NCBI RefSeq assembly: GCF_002920915.1
Contig: NZ_PQVF01000012.1
Coordinates: 62,287-126,286 of the forward strand
DNA from: Solitalea longa
GTDB lineage: Bacteria > Bacteroidota > Bacteroidia > Sphingobacteriales > Sphingobacteriaceae
DNA: 64,000 nucleotides
Direction: 5' to 3'
In this document: positions 25,653-33,466 of the stretch, piece after piece
Layout: each line of letters opens with the position of its first letter
Numbering within the stretch: the first letter of the stretch is position 1
Notes under the pieces: generated by a model
Databases searched by the model: none
What the model was told of the DNA's origin: nothing
The model's input: the letters and a program-made list of their open reading frames with translations, nothing else
Position numbers and translations under genes: made by a program

Positions 25653-26138
25653 ATGAACAAGTATTTTTTTATTATTCCAATCGTGGTATTATTGGTTGGA
25701 TGTCAGTCGAACCAAAAAGAAAAAGCTGCAGAAAAAGCTGCAGACAGTATAGCGGCAAGCACAGATTCACTCGATTTTGATTCAACAGATGCAGCAGATG
25801 CTAAGCCGGTAAAACGACTGGCAGCTGCATATCATGGTACTTTGCCCTGTGCCGATTGTGGAGGAATTACCACGGAATTATCATTATATGAAGATAATAC
25901 GTATGAACTTTCAGAAGTTTACCAAGGGAAGGGCGATGGAAAACCTTTTTTATCTAGGGGAAATTATACTACTGATAAAGGATTTGAAAATGATGATAAA
26001 GCGGTTCTTTATGTTTTGGATTACGATAGGCAAGGACACGAACGTTACTTTTTGAAAAGCAATAGTGAGCTTATCATGCTCGACAGGACAGGAAAACGGA
26101 TCAAATCAGTACATAATTATACATTAGTAAAGAAGTGA
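25653..26138 (+). CDS. NlpE-like N-terminal domain lipoprotein
   Basis: A 161-aa lipoprotein. The signal peptide is MNKYFFIIPIVVLLVGC with lipobox LVGC (Cys17). A charged Ala-rich linker (KEKAAEKAADSIAAST) precedes an NlpE_N domain beginning YHGTLPCADCGGITTELSL, with the family CxxC. NlpE in E. coli signals surface and copper stress through Cpx. Bacteroidota lack Cpx, so only the fold is transferable. Start chosen at 25653 because it begins the signal peptide; the longer frame from 25503 is not supported. Terminator at 26171. Confidence 0.87.
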   Translation: MNKYFFIIPIVVLLVGCQSNQKEKAAEKAADSIAASTDSLDFDSTDAADAKPVKRLAAAYHGTLPCADCGGITTELSLYEDNTYELSEVYQGKGDGKPFLSRGNYTTDKGFENDDKAVLYVLDYDRQGHERYFLKSNSELIMLDRTGKRIKSVHNYTLVKK

Positions 26139-26170
26139 TCATGAAACAGTTAGTTTGAAATAAAAAGAAT

Positions 26171-26197
26171 AAGGCTGTCGGAGATTCCGGCAGCCTT
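26171..26197. terminator. Terminator between convergent genes
   Basis: AAGGCTG-T-CGG and CCG-G-CAGCCTT pair around AGATT (one G-T wobble) between the NlpE-like gene and the convergent gene at 26228. Confidence 0.82.
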
Positions 26198-26227
26198 ATA
26201 AAACAATTAACCAAATAAGTATTTACA

Positions 26228-26650
26228 CTAATTTTTCTTTGCAGGAGCAGCTTGATTGGCTTTGTAGCGCATATCAGGGGTTCCATCTTTTTTAACAGGA
26301 CCAGTTGTTTTCGCAGCTTCCTGATTGGCTTTATAGCGCATGTCAGGAGTGCCGTCTTTCTTTACAGGTGCTGCAGCAGTAGTTGTTTTTGTTGTCTCGG
26401 TGGCTTTTACTTTACTAACGTTTTTTGTGTCAGCAGAGGCATGCTTAGCAGAAGCTTTCGCAGCTTTAGCATCAGTTGATGCCTGTTTAGTAGTTGCATT
26501 GGCTGTTGCTTTAGCATCTGTTGAAACATGCTTAGCAGTAGTACTTGCAGCCTTAGCATCCTTTTTGGCCGTCGCAACAGGGGCTGTTTGGGCAAAGCTC
26601 AACGATGTACCTACAAATAAAGCGGCGGTAAATAATAATAGCTTTTTCAT
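26228..26650 (-). CDS. Secreted Ala/Lys/Thr-rich protein with duplicated KDGTPDMRYKANQ motif
   Basis: A 140-aa exported protein (signal MKKLLLFTAALFVGTSLSFAQ). Residues 25-95 are low-complexity Ala, Lys and Thr with repeated (S/T)TDAKA and AKHVST/AKHAST words, strongly basic and resembling histone H1-like tails. The C-terminus has two exact copies of VKKDGTPDMRYKANQ joined by EAAKTTGP. Single KDGTPDMRYK-type motifs occur in small exported Bacteroidota proteins I have seen, but no function is known. Low-complexity tracts would make this gene prone to length change. Confidence 0.75.
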   Translation of the reverse strand: MKKLLLFTAALFVGTSLSFAQTAPVATAKKDAKAASTTAKHVSTDAKATANATTKQASTDAKAAKASAKHASADTKNVSKVKATETTKTTTAAAPVKKDGTPDMRYKANQEAAKTTGPVKKDGTPDMRYKANQAAPAKKN

Positions 26651-26906
26651 AATTTTTATCTTTTGTAAAGCCTAATATGGAAATAGAAAGTGAAGTATTG
26701 ATGAAGTTTTTTAGTTAATAATTATGAATGAATTTTTTCAAAAGAATAAGTCTGATGCCTAATTAATTGGTTGGCAAAGTTTCTATAAGTGTCAATCATG
26801 TTACCTGTTAGGTGTGTTCAATGGAAGGAGGCAAGGAGTTACTTTTTGTTGCTCATAGATTCAATTTTTTCATTAATTATTTCAATTAACAATCAAGTAT
26901 GAGTTT

Positions 26907-26914
26907 TACCTTTG
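26907..26914 (+). promoter_or_regulatory. Predicted -7 box touching the HSDR_N start
   Basis: TACCTTTG, then CCCC, then ATG at 26919: the same arrangement as at rluD, predicting a leaderless or near-leaderless mRNA. Confidence 0.5.
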
Positions 26915-26918
26915 CCCC

Positions 26919-27380
26919 ATGCAACAATTGCCACCATTAAACCTTCCGCCGTATCCTTTTCAGCTAAAAGAAGAAGGAGGGAGGCTTTTTATCTTTGATG
27001 AGATCCGCAAGAAGAATTTAGTGTTAACGCCTGAAGAATGGGTCCGTCAGCATTTTATTCAATACCTGATCAATCAAAAGAATTACCCTAAAGGCTTGAT
27101 CAATATAGAAGGTGGTTTAAAAGTGAATGAGCTGAGCAAACGGTCAGATATTTTGCTTTTTAATACCAATGCCGAAAAATATCTGTTGGTGGAATGTAAG
27201 GCCAGTTCGGTTAAATTAACCCAAAAGGCATTTGACCAATTAGCCCGATATAATACAACCCATAAAGCCAGGATCATAATTTTAACGAATGGTTTAGAAC
27301 ACTATTGCTGCGAAATTGACCATGAACTGAAGAACTACAAGTTTTTAGCAGAAGTACCAGATTATAGCAGTCAGCAGTAG
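26919..27380 (+). CDS. HSDR_N-domain protein (type I restriction R N-terminal-like nuclease fold)
   Basis: A 153-aa stand-alone HSDR_N_2 domain. The PD-(D/E)xK-like core is visible as RSDILLF followed by YLLVECKAS, then a helix with LTQKAFDQLARYN. In type I enzymes this domain cleaves DNA, but single-domain copies beside holA are common in Bacteroidota and no methylase or specificity gene is here, so this is not a restriction system. The last codons (SSQQ-stop) lie inside the left arm of a 12-bp hairpin (27368-27442). Confidence 0.83.
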   Translation: MQQLPPLNLPPYPFQLKEEGGRLFIFDEIRKKNLVLTPEEWVRQHFIQYLINQKNYPKGLINIEGGLKVNELSKRSDILLFNTNAEKYLLVECKASSVKLTQKAFDQLARYNTTHKARIIILTNGLEHYCCEIDHELKNYKFLAEVPDYSSQQ

Positions 27381-27442
27381 CCAGTTCCTAGTCGGCAGTC
27401 TCCAATAGCCAGTCTGGATTGTAGAATGAATACTGCTGACTG
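27368..27442. repeat. 12-bp perfect inverted repeat spanning the HSDR_N stop
   Basis: CAGTCAGCAGTA (27368-27379) and TACTGCTGACTG (27431-27442) are perfect complements. The space between holds further CAGT-type words (GTCGGCAGTC, CCAGTCTGG). The left arm includes the last codons and most of the TAG of the HSDR_N gene. It is part of the word-repeat hairpin set. Confidence 0.75.
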
Positions 27443-27464
27443 AGTACTGTTAACTGAAATTTCC

Positions 27465-27472
27465 TATTTTTA
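27465..27472 (+). promoter_or_regulatory. Predicted -7 box touching the holA start
   Basis: TATTTTTA (one mismatch to TAnnTTTG), then CCCC and ATG at 27477. Spacing is identical to that at 1245 and 26907. Confidence 0.45.
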
Positions 27473-27476
27473 CCCC

Positions 27477-28502
27477 ATGACCGCCGCCGAAATACTAAAA
27501 GAATTAAAAGCCAAAAAATATCGCCCTATTTATTTTCTGCATGGAGAAGAAGAGTTCTATATCGACTTGATTAGTAATTATATTGAGGATAAAGTGCTTT
27601 CAGACGCCGAGAAAGGCTTTAATCAAACAGTGTTGTATGGCAAGGAAACCGATATGACCACTGTTTTGAATAATGCGAAACGTTATCCAATGATGTCCGA
27701 TTATCAGGTGGTTTTGATTAAAGAGGCTCAGAATATTAAGTTCGGTAAAGATAAGGGGGATAAGGATCAGGATCCATTTGCTGCTTATGTTGATAACCCA
27801 TTGCGTTCAACAATTCTAGTTTTCTGCTATAAACACGGTAAAATAGATGGTCGTTTAAAATTGTTTAAGAACATTGAAAAGCACGGTGTTTTATTTGAAT
27901 CGAAGAAATTATATGATAACCAGGTGCCAGCCTGGATTGCCGATCATGTTCAGGAGCACGGATTTAAAATAAGTCCGCAGGCAACAGCGCTATTGGCAGA
28001 ATACCTGGGAAATGATCTGTTAAAGATCTCCAATGAGTTAGAGAAGCTGATGATCAATATTCAGAAAGGTGCTGAAATTGGTGTGAAGGAGATCGAAACC
28101 AATATCGGCATCAGTAAAGAATACAATGTTTTTGAGCTGCAGAATGCGTTAGGTAAACGTGATGTATTAAAGGCAAACCAAATCATCAATTATTTTGCTG
28201 CTAATAAAAAAGATAACCCAGCTGTTGTGGTTTTGGCTACCCTTGCTGGTTATTTCAGCAAACTGTTTGTGTACCATTGTTTAAAAGATAAATCTAAACC
28301 TGCAGTGGCTTCTGCTTTAGGCGTTAACCCTTATTTTGTTGGCGATTATGAGCTAGCTGCAAGGAATTACCCTCAAGGAAAAACCATGCAGATCATTAGC
28401 TTTTTAAGGGAGTATGATTTGAAAAGCAAAGGCGTTGGCAGCACCGGTAACACCGATGAAGGCGACCTGATGAAAGAGTTGGTTTGGAAGATATTGCATT
28501 AA
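27477..28502 (+). CDS. holA: DNA polymerase III subunit delta
   Basis: A 341-aa clamp-loader delta subunit of normal length. The N-terminal domain has IYFLHGEEEFYID and YPMMSDYQVVLIKEAQ; the middle has LAEYLGNDLLKISNELEKL; the C-terminal collar has ISKEYNVFELQNALGKRD. It opens the beta clamp and belongs to the replisome. It follows the HSDR_N gene with its own near-consensus promoter. Its 3' end runs into a word-repeat region shared with the convergent membrane gene. Confidence 0.93.
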   Translation: MTAAEILKELKAKKYRPIYFLHGEEEFYIDLISNYIEDKVLSDAEKGFNQTVLYGKETDMTTVLNNAKRYPMMSDYQVVLIKEAQNIKFGKDKGDKDQDPFAAYVDNPLRSTILVFCYKHGKIDGRLKLFKNIEKHGVLFESKKLYDNQVPAWIADHVQEHGFKISPQATALLAEYLGNDLLKISNELEKLMINIQKGAEIGVKEIETNIGISKEYNVFELQNALGKRDVLKANQIINYFAANKKDNPAVVVLATLAGYFSKLFVYHCLKDKSKPAVASALGVNPYFVGDYELAARNYPQGKTMQIISFLREYDLKSKGVGSTGNTDEGDLMKELVWKILH

Positions 28503-28645
28503 AAGTTAGAAGTACAATTCCAATAAAGTTAGATTTATGAATTTAGAAGTACGAAAGAGTAAACAATTTACCAACTAGCCTGAACTACTATTTCTAAAAT
28601 CTAAAATCCTCAATCTGAAAATGTATTTTTTCCTTTGTACTTTAG
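28503..28645. repeat. Word-repeat region between convergent genes
   Basis: No gene. The left part carries AAAAGTTAGAAGTACAATTC and TTTAGAAGTACGAAAG. The right part carries their inverted counterparts CTAAAATCTAAAATCC and TTTGTACTTT. It can fold into a long imperfect hairpin and would act on transcripts from both sides. Same vocabulary as 18870-19210 and 49283-49482. Confidence 0.6.
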
Positions 28646-29833
28646 TTAAAACTTATCTCCTGCGCCTCCGCCACCAAAATCACCGCCCCCAAAACCTGGT
28701 TGTGTATCAGGTTGAATAGGCTGCGTCTTAAAGGTCTCGGCAATAACCAGTGATTCAATATTGAGTTTATCCATTAAATGTGCATCATCTAAATCATCAT
28801 AGGTAAAGCCATATTTAGGTGTTTTTAAGTATTTTATGATGGCATAGGAACCTAAAAGCAATGCAGCGCCCGAAAGTGTAAGTACTGATTCAAGAGGCAT
28901 TACTGTGTAAAAACTTCGGATGGTAAACGCAGTGGCTGCCACCAATAAAAGTCCAATCCTCAATAAAACCGTATTTTTCTTTTGTAACCCTCTTACTATG
29001 TAGGCGAATGGTATTGCAATGGTCCAGGTCCAGAACAACCATCCAAAAGGTATATGCAGTCCTTTGGGTTCAGCAGATTCATAACCCGAATCAGCAGCAA
29101 ATAAGCTTACAACAAAGAAGTTTCCGGCTGCGTAAAACACCACCAACGCAATAGTTTCAACCACTAACAAGCAGTTGGTATAATGAATGAATTTCTCATC
29201 TTTCAAGAATTTTGCAGCTAAAAGATATAAGGCCGCCGCAATTATCATAAAGAAAAAAGAAGCTGTTGCTAAACCCCAAGGGAGCTTTAGCCAGCTATGG
29301 AAGAAAAAGCTTAAAAGCGCAATAACAGTAGCTCCAGCCATCAAGAAATCAGCAAAACGGATGGTTAGTACTGTCCCAATTAGGAAAGCCAAGAGGTAAA
29401 TGACGATAAACAGTAGGGTGTCGAAATTATAGCCTAGTAGTTTTTCAAGAAAGATAAATAAGCCGCCAAGGATAAAGCCTCCTGAAAGCCATAAAAGAGC
29501 ATCATCAACACCTGAGCGGTAATGATGCTTTTGTTTTACCATTTTTTCGAGAACAACATAATTTGCTACCCCAAAGAATATCATAAAAAAGGAAATAGAA
29601 CTTTCCCCAAATCCGGTCATCAAACCAAATAAACCTGCCGAAAAAAATGAAATTACTACGGTTAAAATGAACAAACCAATACGAATGAAGAAATTAGGCG
29701 AATAAAATCCAACCGGATGATGGGTTTTAATGGCTTTAAGCTCCTCGGCGCTAATGGCTTCTGCTTTATACAAATGATTGATATCCTGATGCAGATATAA
29801 ATTATTGAGCCAGGTTTTATTGTAGATGATCAT
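28646..29833 (-). CDS. Multi-TM membrane protein with Gly-rich tail (DUF2157-like partner)
   Basis: A 395-aa protein with a cytosolic N-terminal helix (HLYKAEAISAEELKAIKTHH), about ten TM helices (48 to ~330), and a cytosolic tail ending GFGGGDFGGGGAGDKF. That Gly-rich ending resembles those of TPM-domain membrane proteins. The start ATG lies inside the end of the upstream gene (17-nt overlap), so the two products are made together and probably interact. Function unknown. Confidence 0.72.
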   Translation of the reverse strand: MIIYNKTWLNNLYLHQDINHLYKAEAISAEELKAIKTHHPVGFYSPNFFIRIGLFILTVVISFFSAGLFGLMTGFGESSISFFMIFFGVANYVVLEKMVKQKHHYRSGVDDALLWLSGGFILGGLFIFLEKLLGYNFDTLLFIVIYLLAFLIGTVLTIRFADFLMAGATVIALLSFFFHSWLKLPWGLATASFFFMIIAAALYLLAAKFLKDEKFIHYTNCLLVVETIALVVFYAAGNFFVVSLFAADSGYESAEPKGLHIPFGWLFWTWTIAIPFAYIVRGLQKKNTVLLRIGLLLVAATAFTIRSFYTVMPLESVLTLSGAALLLGSYAIIKYLKTPKYGFTYDDLDDAHLMDKLNIESLVIAETFKTQPIQPDTQPGFGGGDFGGGGAGDKF

Positions 29834-30803
29834 GTTTCTTTAGTTTTTTGTTAAGATTTATAAGGAATAAAATAACTCCAATGCCCGAAGCGATGAAGTA
29901 CATCAATCCAAGATAAATAGCACCTGCATCACCCAAAGATGCCAATACGCGAATAATAACACTGCTAGCAGCAACATACCCATAAAGAGTAATGATCAAG
30001 AGGAAATAAAAGGAATGCTCACGTATTGCTTCTTTATAATAAAACAATGCTATAACTGCAAGAGCAACAATCCACAGTAAAGTTGAGCTTCCGAATGAAT
30101 AATAACCTGCCAGCAAGGCAATGAAAGTAAGATTGAGCCCAAAGTTTTGATACGTAAATTTAAAGTGCTTTTTAATGTTATAACGTTCGGAAAGGAAAGC
30201 GGCAAAAAGTAAAATAATACCCAACAACAATCCTGAGTAAATGATCTGATCGCTGTTAAAATCATTATTCGAAAGAATTTGAGCAGGGGTAACGGCAATT
30301 CCCATCCAAAGTCCTAGGTTGGTAATAGCAAGGCTTAAAATACCCAAATGATCAAAATAATAAGCGACAAAGAATAAAACCAGCATTGGGATAAAGGTGG
30401 CCATTCCGTAACGAGTACCAAACACATCATATTGAAACTGCAGATAACCCACAAACGTTAAAAACGAAAGGCAGCCCAGCAATAAAACATAATCGAAGAA
30501 AGAGTTGGGCGACTCAACTTTGTTTAAAGAGAATGGCAACTTCTTTTTTAAATAATAGCTAAAGCATCCAACGCAGATGGCGGCAATTAAAGCAAGTATA
30601 GCCTGATGGCCTATGGTGTCAATATTCTTATAGATGAGCACTCCCAAGCCCGTACTTAAAAGCATAACGCCTAAATAGAGCAGGGTTTTTAGTTCCCAAT
30701 GAACCGAAAATAATTGATTGGTCTTTTTTAATTTGATCCTGGATAAAGATTCAGCACTGAGCAAGCCCTCAGCGTATAAATCATCATATATTTTACTGTT
30801 CAT
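29817..30803 (-). CDS. DUF2157-like multi-TM membrane protein
   Basis: A 328-aa protein. The N-terminal cytosolic segment (YDDLYAEGLLSAESLSRI) matches the short helical region typical of DUF2157 proteins and of its downstream partner. About ten TM helices from residue 38 to 315 are followed by a basic tail (NKKLKKHDHLQ). The two proteins share architecture and may be distant paralogues. Function unknown. Confidence 0.72.
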   Translation of the reverse strand: MNSKIYDDLYAEGLLSAESLSRIKLKKTNQLFSVHWELKTLLYLGVMLLSTGLGVLIYKNIDTIGHQAILALIAAICVGCFSYYLKKKLPFSLNKVESPNSFFDYVLLLGCLSFLTFVGYLQFQYDVFGTRYGMATFIPMLVLFFVAYYFDHLGILSLAITNLGLWMGIAVTPAQILSNNDFNSDQIIYSGLLLGIILLFAAFLSERYNIKKHFKFTYQNFGLNLTFIALLAGYYSFGSSTLLWIVALAVIALFYYKEAIREHSFYFLLIITLYGYVAASSVIIRVLASLGDAGAIYLGLMYFIASGIGVILFLINLNKKLKKHDHLQ

Positions 30804-30936
30804 GGATAGCGTTAGGTGAAGTTTTTAATAAATAAATGTGATTAAAATCTTTATGAAAACCAACAAAGTAATAAGGTTAAAACAGCGTGTTTATCCAAAA
30901 AAATCAATAAATTGTATGTAATCTTCTCAACTAACT

Positions 30937-31512
30937 ATGTATGATCAGATTTTTGAGCAAATGAAAGCTCAGGTTTGTAAAAAACTCGACAACCTTGATA
31001 AACATCTTACTTACCACTGCAAGGAACATACATTTGACGTACTGGAACAGAGTATTCGTATTGCCAAAGCAGAAGGTGTTACCAATGCACATCAGTTACA
31101 TTTATTGAAAGTTGCAGCCTTATATCATGATTCTGGCTTTCTTGAAACCTATGCCGATCATGAGACACATAGCTGCATGATTTTTTTAAGTGAGGCCAAC
31201 CGATATGGTTTCAGTGATGAAGACAAAGAACAGATTATACAGTTGATCATGGCAACAAAAATTCCTCAGGCTCCTGATAATCTCATGGAAAGAATAATTT
31301 GCGATGCCGATCTCGACTATTTAGGTCGTGATGACTTTTATAAAATAGGAGATACCTTAAGGCAGGAATTTCTTCATTATTCAATCGTTAAGTCCGATGA
31401 TGAATGGGAAGCCCTGCAATTGAAATTCCTTTTAAACCATCATTATCATACCCAAGCATCACAACAACTTCGCGAACCTGTTAAACAGCGTCATCTGCAT
31501 CAATTACAGTAA
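30937..31512 (+). CDS. HD-domain phosphohydrolase
   Basis: A 191-aa HD-superfamily protein. Candidate metal ligands are His27/His31 (TYHCKEHT), His64-Asp65 (ALYHDSGF) and the late Asp in ICDADLDYLG. Stand-alone HD proteins of this size include nucleotide phosphohydrolases and phosphodiesterases; the substrate is not determined. Its last 32 bp overlap in antisense the end of the adenylate cyclase gene, an arrangement worth noting because HD enzymes can act on cyclic or other nucleotides. Confidence 0.87.
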   Translation: MYDQIFEQMKAQVCKKLDNLDKHLTYHCKEHTFDVLEQSIRIAKAEGVTNAHQLHLLKVAALYHDSGFLETYADHETHSCMIFLSEANRYGFSDEDKEQIIQLIMATKIPQAPDNLMERIICDADLDYLGRDDFYKIGDTLRQEFLHYSIVKSDDEWEALQLKFLLNHHYHTQASQQLREPVKQRHLHQLQ

Positions 31513-33460
31513 TATCAGGTTTTGACAAATTGTTAACAGCAATGCTATTCGGCCTTACAAAATACATATCTATCTCTCCTGCATTTTTCGCATAAATTTT
31601 ACCGCGGTACTCACATTCATATTTGTGCTTTACCAGGTTGTAATGCGCCGCCGATATATTTATTTGTCCAGGCATACCATTACTCTCCATACGACTGGCA
31701 ATATTTACCGTACTGCCCCAAATGTCATAAGCATATTTTTTTCTGCCTACCACCCCGGCAACCAAAGGGCCTGAGTGAATTCCAATACGCAATTCCCATG
31801 GCTGCTCACCACTTTCTATTTTCTTTTGATTTACGCCTTTCATAAAGTCAAGAATTTCAAAAGCCGCATTTACAATATTCAGGGCATGTGTACTATCTTC
31901 TGTCGGAATTCCTCCGGCACACATATACGAATCACCAATGGTCTTAATTTTTTCCAGGTTGTTTCGTTCCATTATATTGTCAAAAACGGTAAAGCATTCG
32001 CTCAGCTGTGCTACAACTTCCTGGGGTGAAAGTGTTTCAGCTATGGCAGTGAAGCTTTTGAAATCGGTAAACAGCACCGAAACGTTTTCATAAAATCGTG
32101 GAGTAGCCTGACCCTTTTGCTGCAGTTCTTTAGCCACTTCAGTTGGCAGAATGTTCGATAATAATCGTTCGATTTCGGCATTTTGCTGATCAAGCAGTTT
32201 ATTGACCCTTACTTTATTTCGATAATCTCTATAAAGCAACAAGCCGAGAATGCTTAACAATCCTAAAAAAGCGATCAGTGAGTTTTTGGCTAGTTTTTGT
32301 CGTTGTAAATCGAGTTGTTGCAAGGCTTTGTCTTTGGTCAACAGGTTAATCTCACCTTGCTTTTTCTGTAAGTCGAAATCAAATTGAAGTTGTCCTAACT
32401 TTTTATCCGTTTCGGCATTATAGATCGAATCCTTAACGTTTGAAAAAAGTGATTGATATTCAAATGCCTTTTGATAGTCGCCGGTTTTGGCGTAAACGCG
32501 CGAAAGAACTTCGTAAAGTTCTTCCATCTGATGTCGGGCCTGTATGGCTATAGCATCTGTTTTAGCTTTGTTGAAATAAAAGAGAGCGGTTTTATAATCA
32601 CCTTTGTCTGCATAAACATTTCCCACACCCAGCAAAGATTGTATGGTGGCCAGTTTATTTTCCAGATTTTGAGCTAATGTTAAGGCATTCTGATGGTTTT
32701 CAAGTGCGAGATCATATTTCTTTTCGCGTTTATAAAGCCTTCCCATTGCATTGTATGCATTTAAACTGCCTTCAGAATTTCCATAAGCCTTTAATGCCCT
32801 GTTATAATACAGCAGTGCTTTTGCATCGTCATTTTTATCAAAGTAAATCGAACCTATGTTTACGCAAATAGCACCCAACTCGTCTGTTCGCTTTAGTTCT
32901 TCACATAAAGGAAGCGCTCGATGGTAGTAATCCAACGCTTTATCATATGTGGCCACCTTGTTATAATACACTGCCCCCACATTGTTTAAAGCCGAAAGAA
33001 TACGGAGTTTATCACCTGAAAGTTCGGAGTATTTCAACGACTGGAGGTAATTGTCGAGCGCCTCTGCATCATCTCCCTGATCATAATAAATAACACCGAT
33101 ATTGTTGTATAAATTGGCAATGCCCACATTGTCTTTATGCTCTTTAAAAATGCTCAGCGATTGATGATAATTGCCCAGGGCTTCTACATATTTCCCCTGA
33201 AAATAATAGGCAATTCCGATGTTTTTTAAGGCATAGGCTTTTCCTTTTGCAAAATTCGATTTCTCTGCCAGTTCAACAGCTTTTTGGGCAAGCTTAATGG
33301 CCTTTTCAGGTTCATCGGCTAGTCGTTCTTTACTTTGTTTTAAATAGTCATTAACCAATAGGGTATCGGCTGCGTTTGTCGGTTTTTTTTCATCCGATTG
33401 ACAAAGGCCATAATTCGGTAGCAGTAGTAACAATATGAAAATTCTCCAGGCTATTTGCAT
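31481..33460 (-). CDS. TPR-containing class III adenylate cyclase
   Basis: A 659-aa protein. A signal peptide (ends NYGLC) precedes seven or so TPR units (about 45-345) lying outside the membrane, a coiled coil (about 350-390), one TM helix (about 394-412) and a cytosolic class III cyclase domain (about 450-635). Metal-binding Asp466 (LFTDFKSF) and Asp510 (KTIGDSYM), purine-selecting Lys506 and Asp579 (YAYDIWGS), and transition-state Asn586 and Arg590 are all present, so it should be active and make cAMP and not cGMP. It lies 6 bp downstream of the giant T9SS gene, in one operon. Confidence 0.93.
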   Translation of the reverse strand: MQIAWRIFILLLLLPNYGLCQSDEKKPTNAADTLLVNDYLKQSKERLADEPEKAIKLAQKAVELAEKSNFAKGKAYALKNIGIAYYFQGKYVEALGNYHQSLSIFKEHKDNVGIANLYNNIGVIYYDQGDDAEALDNYLQSLKYSELSGDKLRILSALNNVGAVYYNKVATYDKALDYYHRALPLCEELKRTDELGAICVNIGSIYFDKNDDAKALLYYNRALKAYGNSEGSLNAYNAMGRLYKREKKYDLALENHQNALTLAQNLENKLATIQSLLGVGNVYADKGDYKTALFYFNKAKTDAIAIQARHQMEELYEVLSRVYAKTGDYQKAFEYQSLFSNVKDSIYNAETDKKLGQLQFDFDLQKKQGEINLLTKDKALQQLDLQRQKLAKNSLIAFLGLLSILGLLLYRDYRNKVRVNKLLDQQNAEIERLLSNILPTEVAKELQQKGQATPRFYENVSVLFTDFKSFTAIAETLSPQEVVAQLSECFTVFDNIMERNNLEKIKTIGDSYMCAGGIPTEDSTHALNIVNAAFEILDFMKGVNQKKIESGEQPWELRIGIHSGPLVAGVVGRKKYAYDIWGSTVNIASRMESNGMPGQINISAAHYNLVKHKYECEYRGKIYAKNAGEIDMYFVRPNSIAVNNLSKPDITVIDADDAV

Positions 33461-33466
33461 CAGGCT

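Noticed and set aside
26919-27380. Type I restriction-modification system
   Set aside because: Only a single HSDR_N-like domain is present; no helicase part, methylase or specificity gene in the window.
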